Below are positions 43,355-54,478 of a stretch of DNA of 64,000 nucleotides, one piece after another. The DNA is from Deltaproteobacteria bacterium (GTDB lineage: Bacteria; Desulfobacterota; Binatia; DP-6). Position 1 is the stretch's first letter; each line of letters starts with the position of its first letter. A model generated the notes under the pieces. It was given only the letters and a program-made list of their open reading frames with translations, had not been told where the DNA came from and ran no database searches. Both the position numbers and the translations under genes were made by a program. The stretch spans positions 44,005 through 108,004 of the forward strand of contig VBKF01000097.1 of NCBI GenBank assembly GCA_005888095.1, written 5' to 3'.

Positions 43355-45676
43355 GTGGCCGAGCGCGGCTTCATCCTGACGCCCACCTACCGCGTCGTCG
43401 GCGGCCGTCCCGAGGTCCACCTGTACGGCGTCCTCGAGGGCGGCGAGCCGGCGCTGATCGTCGACGACCGCCAGGCGCCCTACTTCTTCATTCGCGCGGC
43501 CGACGCGGGCCCGGCGGCGGGCCTCGCGGGAGGCGCGCGCATCGTTCCAGCCGACCTCGTCACCTTCGCCGGGGAGCCCGTGGCGCGCATCGAGATCGCG
43601 CGGCCGGCCGACGTGCCGCCGCTGCGCGCCCGTCTCGGCGACGCCGGCATCGAGTGCTTCGAGGCCGACCTGCGCTTCGCCTACCGCTACCTGATCGACC
43701 GCGGCGTGAAGGGTGGATTCCGGGTCGAGGGGCCGTTCGAGCGCCGCTCCGGCGTGGGGCGCGTCTACCGCAACCCCCGGCTCGAGCCCGCCGACTTCGC
43801 CCCGCGCCTGCGGGTGCTCTCCCTCGACATCGAGACGAGCCTCGACGCGAGCCGGCTCTACTCGATCGCGCTCGCGGGCGCGGGCGGCGAGCGCGTGCTG
43901 CTGATCGGGCGATCACCGGTCGCGGGAGCCGACGTCTTCCCCGACGAGCGCGCCCTCCTCGCCGAGTTCCTCGCCCACGTCCGCCGCGTCGACCCCGATG
44001 TGCTGACGGGATGGAACGTGTGCGAGTTCGACCTGGCGGTGCTCCTGCGGCGCTGCCGGCGCTACGGGCTCCGCTGCGCGCTCGGCCGCACCGAGGACGA
44101 GGTCGAGATCCGCCGCGACCAGAACTTCACGCGCGAGCCGCGCGCCATCCTGTGCGGGCGCCAGGTGCTCGACGGGCTGGCGCTCATGCGGAGCGCCTTC
44201 CTGCGTCTCGAGGACTATCGCCTGGAGACCGCCGCGCAGGCGCTGCTCGGCCGGGGCAAGCTCTTCGGGCCCGAGGACCGCGGCGCCGACATCGAGAAGG
44301 CGTACCGCGAGGACCCGGCGCGTCTCGCCGCCTACAACCTCGAGGACGCGCGCCTCGTGCTCGCCATCCTGGAGAAGACGGCGCTCGTCGAGCTGGCCGT
44401 CAAGCGGAGCCTCCTGACCGGCATGCAGGTCGACCGCGTGGGGGCGTCGATCGCCTCGGTCGACTCGCTCTACCTCGGCGAGCTGAGAGCGCGCGGGCGG
44501 GTGGCCCCGTCGGTGCGGGCCGCGGCGGAGGGAGACGACGCCGGCATCGTCGGCGGGCTCGTCCTCGACTCGGTGCCGGGCCTCTATCGCAACATCCTCG
44601 TCTTCGACTTCAAGAGCCTCTACCCGAGCCTCATCCGGACCTTCAACATCGACCCGCTCACGTTCGTCGCCGACGGTGCCGCCGCGGGCGCGCTCCGCAC
44701 CCCGGGCGGGGCCGCCTTCCGGCGCGACGAGGCCGGCATCCTGCCGGGGCTCGTCGCGCGCCTGGCCGAGGAGCGGGCGCGCGCGCGCGGCGCCGGCGAC
44801 GGGGTGGCGGCGCAGGCGATCAAGATCCTCATGAACTCGCTCTTCGGCGTGCTCGGCTCGCCCGCGTCGCGGCTCTTCTCGCCGGCGGTGGCGAACGCCA
44901 TCACGACGGCCGGCCAGCACGTCATCCGGCTCGCCGCCGCGGCCGTCGCCGAGCGCGGCCAGCGCGTGATCTACGGCGACACCGACTCGCTCTTCGTCGA
45001 CGCCGGAGAGCCGGACACCGCGCGCGCGGCGGCGCGGGCCGAGGAGCTGCGCGACGGGATCGGCCGGGACGTCGCCGCGGCGCTGACGCGCGACTTCGGC
45101 TGCACGAGCCACCTCGAGCTGGAGTTCGAGAAGGTCTACGCCCGCTTCTTCATGCCCGAGATCCGCGGCGGCGCCATGGGCAGCAAGAAGCGCTACGCGG
45201 GGCTCGTGGTCGGGCCCGCGGGCGAGACGCTCGAGATCGTCGGGCTCGAGGCCGTGCGGCGCGACTGGAGCGAAGTGGCGCGCCGCTTCCAGCGCGCGCT
45301 CCTCGACCTCGTCTTCCACGACCGTCCCGTCGCGGAGTTCATCCGCACCTTCGTCGCGGACCTGCGCGCCGGCCGCTTCGACGCCGAGCTCGCCTACCGG
45401 AAGGCGATCCGCAAGCCGCTCGCCGAGTACACGAAGACGACGCCGCCGCACGTGAAGGCGGCGCGCAAGCAGACGGGCGCGACGGGCCGCATCGTCACCT
45501 ATCTCGTGACGCGCGCCGGGCCCGAGACGGTGGGCGAGACGACCGCACCGCCGGACTACGACCACTACGTCGCCCAGCAGCTCCGGCCGATCGCCGACGC
45601 GATCCTGCGCTTCCTCGGCGGCCCGGACTTCGATGCCATCGTCGGCGCGCGCCGCCAGCTCTCGCTGTTCTCGTAG
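43355..45676 (+). CDS. polB: Family B DNA polymerase (Pol II type)
   Basis: A 773-residue DNA polymerase with a proofreading domain. Exo I is SLDIETS (about residues 155-162); exo III-region residues are in YNLEDARL. The polymerase motifs are A, VFDFKSLYPSL (about 417-427); B, KILMNSLFGVLGSP; and C, YGDTDSLF (about 540-547). KKRYAG completes the set. The protein ends QLSLFS, a classical sliding-clamp-binding motif. Pol II is used for repair and replication restart. GTG 43355 is the likely start; the longer frame from 42992 overlaps the amidase gene antisense. Its bacterial-Pol-II affinity versus an acquired archaeal or phage enzyme would need a tree. Confidence 0.92.
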   Translation: MAERGFILTPTYRVVGGRPEVHLYGVLEGGEPALIVDDRQAPYFFIRAADAGPAAGLAGGARIVPADLVTFAGEPVARIEIARPADVPPLRARLGDAGIECFEADLRFAYRYLIDRGVKGGFRVEGPFERRSGVGRVYRNPRLEPADFAPRLRVLSLDIETSLDASRLYSIALAGAGGERVLLIGRSPVAGADVFPDERALLAEFLAHVRRVDPDVLTGWNVCEFDLAVLLRRCRRYGLRCALGRTEDEVEIRRDQNFTREPRAILCGRQVLDGLALMRSAFLRLEDYRLETAAQALLGRGKLFGPEDRGADIEKAYREDPARLAAYNLEDARLVLAILEKTALVELAVKRSLLTGMQVDRVGASIASVDSLYLGELRARGRVAPSVRAAAEGDDAGIVGGLVLDSVPGLYRNILVFDFKSLYPSLIRTFNIDPLTFVADGAAAGALRTPGGAAFRRDEAGILPGLVARLAEERARARGAGDGVAAQAIKILMNSLFGVLGSPASRLFSPAVANAITTAGQHVIRLAAAAVAERGQRVIYGDTDSLFVDAGEPDTARAAARAEELRDGIGRDVAAALTRDFGCTSHLELEFEKVYARFFMPEIRGGAMGSKKRYAGLVVGPAGETLEIVGLEAVRRDWSEVARRFQRALLDLVFHDRPVAEFIRTFVADLRAGRFDAELAYRKAIRKPLAEYTKTTPPHVKAARKQTGATGRIVTYLVTRAGPETVGETTAPPDYDHYVAQQLRPIADAILRFLGGPDFDAIVGARRQLSLFS

Positions 45677-45679
45677 CCC

Positions 45680-47110
45680 TCAGCCGAGGCGCGCGAGCGC
45701 CCGGCGGGCCGCCGCGAGGCCGGCATAGGCCCCGATGTCGAGGACGGCAGCGGGCGCCTCGAGCGTGGACGACGCGAGATAGAGCCCGTCGATGCCCGGG
45801 ACCTCGAGCCCGTGCCGGACGACCGGCGCCCACGCCCAGCTCATCGACTGCGGCGCCGTGACGTACTGGTAGGCGCTCCACTCGAGGCACGCGTCGAGGT
45901 CGGCGTAGAAGCGGCGGAGGTAGGCGATCGCCTCATCGAGCGCCGCGCGCGCTGCCGTCCACGGCTGGCCGGCGGTCGAGCCGCCGCGGAAGAAGCGCGC
46001 CATGACGAGGGAGAGGAGGTGCCGGCCGGCCGGGGCGGCGTGCCGGCTGGTGAGCGAGGTGATCTGGTAGCCGCCGCGGTACACCCGCTCGGGCCCCGCC
46101 AGCAGGCGGTTCCAGCCGGCATGGTCATCGGGGTGCCCGGTGACGCGCACGGCCGGCAGCCGCCGGAGACCGGCCTGCCAGCCGACGAGGTCGGCGCGAT
46201 GCGCCTTCAGCCGCCACGCGGCGGCGGCGAGGTCGGGTGGAAAGAGCCGCTCGTCGATCAGGTCGAAGTTCTCCCACACCGGGTAGGTGCTGATCGCGAC
46301 CGGCGCCCGCACCTCGCGCACCAGGTTCGCGCGGTCGACCGCCACCGCGCCGCGCACGCGGCCGCCGTCGACGACGATCTCGACCGGCTTCCAGCCGAGC
46401 GCGATCTCGCCGCCGTGGGTCCGGAGGGCACGCGCCCACGGCTCGATCAGCCCCTGCATGCCGCCCACCTCGCCGTCGTCGGGGATGAAGGCGCCGCCCG
46501 CCGCCCGGCGCTGGAGGAACTGCATGAAGCGGCCGGCCGACGCCTCCTCGGGATGGCTGTGGAAGACGACCGCGGCCATGAGGAGGATCGCCTGCCGCAC
46601 CTCCGCGCTCCGCGTGTGCGCGCCGAGCCAGGCGCCGAGCGTCTCCGGGATCGCGCGCGCCACCTCGTCCGGCTCGGCGGCGGCGAGACGGCCGACGAGC
46701 GCCCGGAGCTCCTCCACGCTATCCGCGCCCGGGGAGAGGGCGGCACACGCCATGGCCGCGAGCCCGGCGGCGCTCCAGTCGCCGCCCGTGGTGACGCCGC
46801 CGTCGGGCAGGTGGTGGACGCGCAGCGGCGCCGTCACGCGACGGAGCGTGACCTCGACGCCGGCCTCGCGCGCCGCCTCGACGCCGTGGTGCCAGGCGAC
46901 CTGGCAGTCGCCCACGTCGTGCCCGTCGCGGTGGCCGAAGTCGATCCAGTAGCCGTCGTGCGGGACGCTGCCGCCGCGTCCGCCGACCGTGTCGGCGTGC
47001 TCGAGGACGACGACGCGCTTCCCGCGGCGGGCCAGGATGGCGCCCGCGACGAGGCCGCCCAGCGCCGACCCGACGACCACCGCATCGGCCTCGAGCTCGC
47101 GCCGCTCCAT
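45680..47110 (-). CDS. Phytoene-desaturase-like NAD(P)/FAD oxidoreductase
   Basis: A 476-residue flavoprotein. The dinucleotide-binding motif VVVGSALGGLVAGAILARRGKRVVVLE near the N-terminus has GxGxxG as GSALGG, with Ala in place of the middle Gly, plus the FAD ribose Glu and GGRGGS. The C-terminal block GIDGLYLASSTLEAPAAVLDIGAYAGLAAAR is the FAD-binding signature of carotenoid desaturases and retinol saturases. There are no neighbouring carotenoid genes. ATG 47110 is chosen over TTG 47149. Convergent with polB, 3 bases apart. The substrate cannot be predicted. Confidence 0.85.
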   Translation of the reverse strand: MERRELEADAVVVGSALGGLVAGAILARRGKRVVVLEHADTVGGRGGSVPHDGYWIDFGHRDGHDVGDCQVAWHHGVEAAREAGVEVTLRRVTAPLRVHHLPDGGVTTGGDWSAAGLAAMACAALSPGADSVEELRALVGRLAAAEPDEVARAIPETLGAWLGAHTRSAEVRQAILLMAAVVFHSHPEEASAGRFMQFLQRRAAGGAFIPDDGEVGGMQGLIEPWARALRTHGGEIALGWKPVEIVVDGGRVRGAVAVDRANLVREVRAPVAISTYPVWENFDLIDERLFPPDLAAAAWRLKAHRADLVGWQAGLRRLPAVRVTGHPDDHAGWNRLLAGPERVYRGGYQITSLTSRHAAPAGRHLLSLVMARFFRGGSTAGQPWTAARAALDEAIAYLRRFYADLDACLEWSAYQYVTAPQSMSWAWAPVVRHGLEVPGIDGLYLASSTLEAPAAVLDIGAYAGLAAARRALARLG

Positions 47111-47178
47111 CGGCGCCGGAGGCTCGCACTCGCCGTCGCGGGCTGTCAACCCAACGTCATGCGGCGCGCGCCGGACGC

Positions 47179-47343
47179 TCAGACCCCGGATGGCTCGAGA
47201 ACCAGCCGAACGCCACTCCAGATCTCGGCGAGCCTCGGGCGAGAGAGTCGTCCCGCGACCGACTCGATGTCCAGTCGATCGATGGTGGCGATCTGCGTGA
47301 CGTTGACGACCGAAATCGCCTTGCGGCTCGTGTGCCGCGTGTG
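47179..47343 (-). pseudogene. C-terminal remnant of a MazF/PemK-type toxin
   Basis: An open frame of 54 codons, bounded by stops and lacking any start codon, reads ISVVNVTQIATIDRLD then VAGRLSRPRLAEIW and GVRLVLEPSGV. This is the hallmark end of MazF/PemK endoribonucleases (strand SVVNVTQ, TIDR, GRL, then the final helix). The N-terminal two thirds with the catalytic Arg and Thr are missing; a TAA (47344-47346) closes the frame upstream, next to the start of the enoyl-CoA hydratase gene. It is therefore a decayed toxin, not active. The family match is by eye. Confidence 0.65.
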
Positions 47344-47355
47344 TTAGCGCGGCGC

Positions 47356-48150
47356 ATGGACACCGTGATCTTCGACGTCGCCGAGCGCGTGGCGACCATC
47401 ACGCTCAACCGCCCCGACCGCCTGAACGCCATGAACCAGCAGATGCGCGACGAGCTCCGCGCGTGCTGGCAGCGCGTCAAGGACGATCCCGACGTCTGGG
47501 TCGCGATCGTCACGGGCGCCGGCCGGGCCTTCTCGAGCGGCGCCGACGTGGAGGCGCTGGCGACCGGCGGCTTCGTCAAGCCCGACCGCTGGCGCGAGCT
47601 CGCCATCCACGAGGGAATCGCGCTCCTGCCGACGCCGCGCCGCATGCGCGTGCAGAAGCCCGTGATCGCGGCCGTGAACGGTGTCGCCGCCGGCGTGACC
47701 CTCGACCTCGTCACGGAGGCCGACATCCCGATCGCCTCGGAGCACGCGGAGTTCGTGGATCCTCACGTCTCGCTCGGCTACGTCTCGTCGCACGAGATGG
47801 TGAACATGGCGCGCCGCGTCCCGGTGGCGGTGTGCCTGCGGATGGCGCTCCTCGGCAGGCACGAGCGGATGAGCGCGCGGCGGGCGTACGAGGTGGGGCT
47901 GGTGACCGAGGTCGTACCGCACGAGAGCCTGATGGACCGCGCGCAGGAGCTGGCCGCGCTCGTCTTGAAGAACGCCCCGCTCGCGGTCTGGGGCACGAAG
48001 ATGGCGATCGTCCAGGGCCTCGGGCTGCCGATCCCCCAGGCGGAGGAGATCGCCGCCGGCTACCTCGAGGTCGTCGAGCAGAGCGAGGACCACGCCGAGG
48101 GCCCGCGTGCCTTCGTCGAGCGCCGCGAGCCTCGCTGGAAGGCGCGCTGA
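47356..48150 (+). CDS. Enoyl-CoA hydratase/isomerase family protein
   Basis: A 264-residue crotonase. The family core is intact: TITLNRPDRLNAM, the oxyanion hole AFSSGADVEAL, VIAAVNGVAAGVTLDLVTEADI, VDPHVSLGYVSSHEMVNM, RMSARRAYEVGLVTEVV. The first oxyanion strand has the usual A-x-S-x-G-x-D pattern. The glutamates of hydratases are not obvious (position two is Ser-His-Glu), so isomerase or other crotonase activity is possible. ATG 47356. It faces the MazF remnant. Confidence 0.9.
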   Translation: MDTVIFDVAERVATITLNRPDRLNAMNQQMRDELRACWQRVKDDPDVWVAIVTGAGRAFSSGADVEALATGGFVKPDRWRELAIHEGIALLPTPRRMRVQKPVIAAVNGVAAGVTLDLVTEADIPIASEHAEFVDPHVSLGYVSSHEMVNMARRVPVAVCLRMALLGRHERMSARRAYEVGLVTEVVPHESLMDRAQELAALVLKNAPLAVWGTKMAIVQGLGLPIPQAEEIAAGYLEVVEQSEDHAEGPRAFVERREPRWKAR

Positions 48151-48165
48151 AAGCCGCGTGGCGGA

Positions 48166-48999
48166 TCAGCCGGCGCGCGGCGCCAGCCGGCGGAGTACCG
48201 GCCGCGCCCGCGGCGCGTGGGCCAGGGCCCGCGTCGCGCCGGTCAGGATGGCGGACGCGATGTCGATGCGCAGGTCCCACTCCGCCGCCGTGGCCCACCG
48301 GCTTCGCCACGCCGCGAGGCCGGCGCGCCGCACGGCGCGGCGATGGCGGTCCGGCGTCTCCCAGTCGAGCCCGCGGCACTCGAGGTAGGCGATCTCGCGC
48401 GCCAGGCCGACGATGAGCGCCGCCCACTCGCCGTAGACCGCGGCGTCGCGCGCGCGCGAGCGGGCCAGGAGCCGCGTGACGAGCGCATCGGTGGCGACGA
48501 AGGACGGCACCAGGAGGTCGATCCGGCCCACGAGCCCGAGGCGTCCGGCGAGCAACCGGTTCGCGACGGCCTCGGTCGCGTAGAGCGGGACGTGATGTGA
48601 GCGATGGGCCTTCTCGGTTCGCCCGAGGACGAGAACCGGATGGCGGCGGGCGGCGCGGAGCACGGCCGCGAGCTCGCGCGGCGCGCGCCGCACCCAGTGC
48701 AAGGCGCGATCGAAGTCGACGTAGTGGACGCGGGGCGCGCCGGTCGCCAGCGCCCGTCTGAGCGCGAGACGGTAGAGGGGGCCGCGCCGGTTCGACGGCG
48801 GGGTGCCGGCGTGCACGCCGGCGCTGGCGAGGAGCGCGGTGACGCGGGCGTCGGTCGGAGGGCTCGTCGCTACCACGACGCCGCGATAGAGCGCGTGCAG
48901 CCGCGGCAGCAGCCGCTCGACGTCTTGCCGCAGGGCCCCGGAGGAGTCGTGCAGCGTGGCCGCGAGCGCCACGTCCGTCGGCCGGACGGGTCGTGACAC
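48166..48999 (-). CDS. Glycosyltransferase-like hypothetical protein
   Basis: About 277 residues. The strand-turn VHYVDFDRALHWV with a D-x-D motif after VVVATSPPTDARVTALLASAGV recalls GT-A glycosyltransferases (nucleotide-sugar site), and LVLGRTEKAHRSHHVPLYATEAVANRLLAG is compatible with an acceptor region. I do not assign a family. GTG 48999 is preferred; the TTG at 49005 is in frame too. It overlaps nothing and follows the DUF255 gene closely, so it may be in its operon. No signal peptide or membrane helix. Confidence 0.6.
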   Translation of the reverse strand: MSRPVRPTDVALAATLHDSSGALRQDVERLLPRLHALYRGVVVATSPPTDARVTALLASAGVHAGTPPSNRRGPLYRLALRRALATGAPRVHYVDFDRALHWVRRAPRELAAVLRAARRHPVLVLGRTEKAHRSHHVPLYATEAVANRLLAGRLGLVGRIDLLVPSFVATDALVTRLLARSRARDAAVYGEWAALIVGLAREIAYLECRGLDWETPDRHRRAVRRAGLAAWRSRWATAAEWDLRIDIASAILTGATRALAHAPRARPVLRRLAPRAG

Positions 49000-49005
49000 C
49001 GGCAA

Positions 49006-51315
<2,310 letters not shown>

Positions 51316-52242
51316 GCGACCCGCTCGAGGAACTCGGTGAGGCTCCGCGCGCCGAGCCCGACGTGGAACGACGTCGCTCCGGCCGCCAGCCACCGGCCGG
51401 CCTGCTCGACGACGGACGTCGATTGCGCGTCGGGTGCGACGGCGAGCGGCGCGACCAGCTCGAACGGGGCGGTCGTCGTTCGCTCGGCGCGGGCGTAGGC
51501 GGCAGCGGCGGCGAAGTCGTCGGGCGTGAGCTGCCACGGGATCCAGCCGTCGGCGTGGCGGGCGGCGCGGCGCACGGCGGCCTGCGAGTTGCCGCCCACC
51601 CAGATGGGCGGCCGCGGCCGCTGCGCCACGCGCGGCGCCACCATGACGTCGCGGAAAGCCACCGTCTGGCCGTCGAAGCCCGCGACCTCCTGCTCCCAGG
51701 CCGCGGTGATCGCATGGATGTACTCGTCGGTCACGCGGCCACGCCGGGCGTAGTCGGCGCCGAGGACCGCGAACTCGGGCTTCAGGTGCCCACTGCCGAC
51801 GCCCAGGATCAGCCGTCCGCCGGAGAGGTGGTCGAGCGTGCCGTACTGCTTGGCGACGACGAGCGGGTGGCGATAGGGCAGCACCAGCACGTGCGAGAGG
51901 AGGGCGATCCGCGTGGTCGCGCCGGCGACGAAGGCGAGCGTGCTGCCCGCGTCGTACCAGGTGGCGCCCATGGTGTCGGCGCGCGACGCCGGCACCAGCA
52001 CGTGGTCGCTGCACGACACCCAGGCGAAGCCGGCGCGCTCGGCCGCGCGCCCGGCCTCGACGAGCTCGGCGCCGCCCACCTCGCGCTCCCACGGCTGGCT
52101 GCGCGACGGGATCTGCTGCACGCCGGGGAGGCCGAGGCCGAAGCGGCGCATCGCGTGTCCCATAGCAGGCAGGGGTCGGCCTTCACAGGGCCGTGCCGCA
52201 CGGGGTTCCCGCGCGGCGAGCCTGCGGATATAAACGTGGAGC

Positions 52243-52746
52243 ATGGACGCACACGAGCACCACGCGAAGGCGAAGCGGGTGGTCGTGTGCGCCGTCCTGA
52301 CCGTCAGCGACACCCGTACGGCCGAGACCGACACCAGCGGGACGTGCATCCAGGCGCTCCTCGAGCAGGCCGGGCACCGGGTGGCGAGCTACACGATCCT
52401 GCCGGACGAGCCCGCGCGCGTCCGCGCGCACGTGCAGGGCGTGCTCGGCGACCCCGAGGTGGACGTCGTCATCCTGAACGGCGGCACCGGCCTCGCTCCG
52501 CGCGACCGGACGTACGAGGCGATCGTGGATCTCCTCGAGAAGCAGCTCGACGGCTTCGGGGAGCTGTTCCGCATGCTCTCCTACCCGCACGTGGGAGCCG
52601 CCGCCATGCTGTCGCGTGCCGCGGCCGGCGTGGCGCACGGCAAGGTCGTGGCCGCGCTCCCGGGCGCGACCGCCGCCGTCGAGCTGGCCATGACCAAGCT
52701 CCTGCTTCCCGAGCTCGGCCACATGGTGCAGTTGCTGCGCGGTTGA
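52243..52746 (+). CDS. moaB: Molybdopterin adenylyltransferase-like protein
   Basis: A 167-residue MoaB/MogA protein. The conserved VLTVSDTRTAETDTSG, VDVVILNGGTGLAPRD (GGTG loop) and PGATAAVELAMTKLLLPELGH define the family. It adenylates molybdopterin before Mo insertion, which the nitrate reductase at 11.5-13.7 kb needs. ATG 52243, then 3 bases to moaD. No other moa genes adjoin. Confidence 0.93.
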   Translation: MDAHEHHAKAKRVVVCAVLTVSDTRTAETDTSGTCIQALLEQAGHRVASYTILPDEPARVRAHVQGVLGDPEVDVVILNGGTGLAPRDRTYEAIVDLLEKQLDGFGELFRMLSYPHVGAAAMLSRAAAGVAHGKVVAALPGATAAVELAMTKLLLPELGHMVQLLRG

Positions 52747-52749
52747 GGC

Positions 52750-52986
52750 ATGCGAGTCCGGCTGCGGTTCTTCGCCGTGCTGCGGGAGCAGATGGGCGCC
52801 TCCTCCGCACGGGCGGTCCCCGCCGGGACGACGGTCGGGGCGCTGTGGCGGAGCGTCGTGGCGGAGCGGCCCGAGCTGGATGCCATCCCGGTCCGCTTCG
52901 CGGTGAACCAGACCTACGTCGAGGCCTCGCATCGCCTGGCGGAGGACGACGAGGTCGCGGTCTTCCCGCCGGTCAGCGGCGGGTGA
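52750..52986 (+). CDS. moaD: Molybdopterin synthase small subunit
   Basis: A 78-residue ubiquitin-fold protein ending in the essential Gly-Gly (VFPPVSGG), which is thiocarboxylated to donate sulfur to molybdopterin. The start MRVRLRFFAVLREQMG and LAEDDEVAVFPP are typical. The 3-base gap after moaB shows an operon; moaE is absent here. It overlaps the convergent BtuF-like gene by 14 bases at the 3' end. Confidence 0.92.
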   Translation: MRVRLRFFAVLREQMGASSARAVPAGTTVGALWRSVVAERPELDAIPVRFAVNQTYVEASHRLAEDDEVAVFPPVSGG

Positions 52987-53908
52987 GCGGCTCGGCGCCG
53001 TCGGCCACCCGGACCGCGGCGCGCGCGGGGAACCGCTCCGGGTGGAGTATCCCGGCAAGCAGCTCGAGGCTGTCGACGATGCGCGGGCCGGGACGGCTCA
53101 GGTACACCGAGCCGTCGACGGCGTAGACCTCGCCCGCGCGCACCGCGGGCAGGTCGTCCCACCCCGGCTGCCGTCGCAGGATCGGCACGTCTGCCAGCGT
53201 GCGCTCCACCCGGTAGCCGCAGCAGGCGAGCACGAGGACCTCGGGCGACGCCGCCCGGACGTCCTCCCACGAGACGCGGGCTGCGTCCTCGCCCTTTCGG
53301 CCGAGCGGCTCGACGCCGCCCGCGATCTCGACCAGCTCGGGCGTCCAGTGCCCGCTCCGGAAGGGCGGGTCGATCCACTCGAGGACGACGCAGCGACGCC
53401 GGGGCGCGCCGGTGGCCCGGGCGCGTACCGCCTCGACGCGCGCGCCGAGCGCGGCGACGACGGAGGCCCCTCGCTCGCGGACGCCGAGCGCGTCGGCCAC
53501 CGTGCGCACGTCCCGCATGATGTCGGCGAGGCTCGACGGATCGAGGTCGACGACGCGCGGCGGCCCGGGCAGCGTCTCGGCGAACGCCTGCACGCTCGCG
53601 TAGCCGACGGCGCACACGTCGCACAGCCGCTGGGTGATGATGACCTCGGGCTCGAGGCGGCGGAGAAGCGCCTCGTCGAGCGTGTAGAGCGTGCCGCTTC
53701 GTCGGAGCGAATCGGTGACCCACCGGTCCACCTCGGCGCTCGGCAGGCCGGACTCGTGGATCGGGCAGTGGGTGGCCCGCGGCTTGGCGTTCACCTCGGG
53801 CGGGAAGTCGCACTCGTGGCTGACCGCGACGACGTGATCGAGCATGCCGAGCGCGGCGACGATCTCGGTGGCGGCGGGGAGGAGGGTGACGACCCGCACG
53901 TTCGTCAC
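52973..53908 (-). CDS. Cobalamin-binding protein, BtuF-like, without signal peptide
   Basis: A 311-residue class III solute-binding fold protein (COG0614). RVVTLLPAATEIVAALGM, VAVSHECDFPPEV, EPEVIITQRLCDVCAVGY, VVDLDPSSLADIM, WIDPPFRSGHWTPELVEIAGG and PRIVDSLELLAGILHP match the B12-binding BtuF-type group. The start GTG 53908 leaves no signal peptide, and no membrane or ATPase partner is nearby, so it may act in the cytoplasm. The longer frame to 54289 would overlap the GFA gene. Its start overlaps the GFA stop (GTGA). Confidence 0.85.
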   Translation of the reverse strand: MTNVRVVTLLPAATEIVAALGMLDHVVAVSHECDFPPEVNAKPRATHCPIHESGLPSAEVDRWVTDSLRRSGTLYTLDEALLRRLEPEVIITQRLCDVCAVGYASVQAFAETLPGPPRVVDLDPSSLADIMRDVRTVADALGVRERGASVVAALGARVEAVRARATGAPRRRCVVLEWIDPPFRSGHWTPELVEIAGGVEPLGRKGEDAARVSWEDVRAASPEVLVLACCGYRVERTLADVPILRRQPGWDDLPAVRAGEVYAVDGSVYLSRPGPRIVDSLELLAGILHPERFPARAAVRVADGAEPLTRR

Positions 53909-54303
53909 GCGTCGCCCCGCTCCAGCTGCGGGAGGCCGTCGGTGATGGTGAACCAGGGTGCCTTCGACCCGACCCAGACGTGGAGCAGGGGGCGTACACC
54001 CGGATCCTCGTCGAGGGTCCCGAGCCGAACACGGCGGAACTCCGGGTGGTCGCGCCGGCGGCTGTAGACGGGTGAGCCGCAGCGAGAGCAGAACGCCCGG
54101 AACTGACCGGGAGAAGACTCGTACTCGCGGACCAGGTCTGCGCCTGCTCTCAGGTGGAAGTCCGCGGCGGAGATGCCGGCGTTGGTCGCGAACGCGCTGC
54201 CGCTGGCGCGCCGGCACTGCAAGCAGTGGCAGAAGCTCGGCGAGCCGATCTCGCCGGTGATCTCGAAGCGCACGCCGCCACAAAGACAACCTCCGGTGAG
54301 CAT
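53905..54303 (-). CDS. GFA (CENP-V/GFA) domain protein
   Basis: A 132-residue zinc-binding GFA-family protein, similar to the glutathione-dependent formaldehyde-activating enzyme. The cysteine pattern is complete: GGCLCGGVRFE, SFCHCLQCRRASGS and FCSRCGSPVYS. It may bind glutathione adducts; many homologues are of unknown activity. ATG 54303 gives the family start (MLTGGCLCGG). Coupled to the BtuF-like gene by GTGA. It is divergent from the secreted cysteine-rich gene. Confidence 0.9.
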   Translation of the reverse strand: MLTGGCLCGGVRFEITGEIGSPSFCHCLQCRRASGSAFATNAGISAADFHLRAGADLVREYESSPGQFRAFCSRCGSPVYSRRRDHPEFRRVRLGTLDEDPGVRPLLHVWVGSKAPWFTITDGLPQLERGDA

Positions 54304-54478
54304 GCGCGCGAGGATCGCGCCACCCGGCGCTCGATTCAAGAGCCGCGCTGCGCCTCGCCCCGGGTCCGTTTTCTTATATTGACACCCGCCCGCGCACGGC
54401 AGTAAGCGGGACGGGCCGGCTCGCCCGAGCCTGGCCCTCCGGGTGTGTCGCCTCGAGGTTCCCCAACGGAGAAGAGCC

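Noticed and set aside
41884..45861. Plus-strand open frame of 1325 codons
   Set aside because: It runs antisense through the amidase and out of frame through polB; Arg/Ala-rich text with no motif.
45812..47347. Plus-strand open frame opposite the phytoene-desaturase-like gene
   Set aside because: Antisense shadow; the minus strand has a clear FAD-binding protein.
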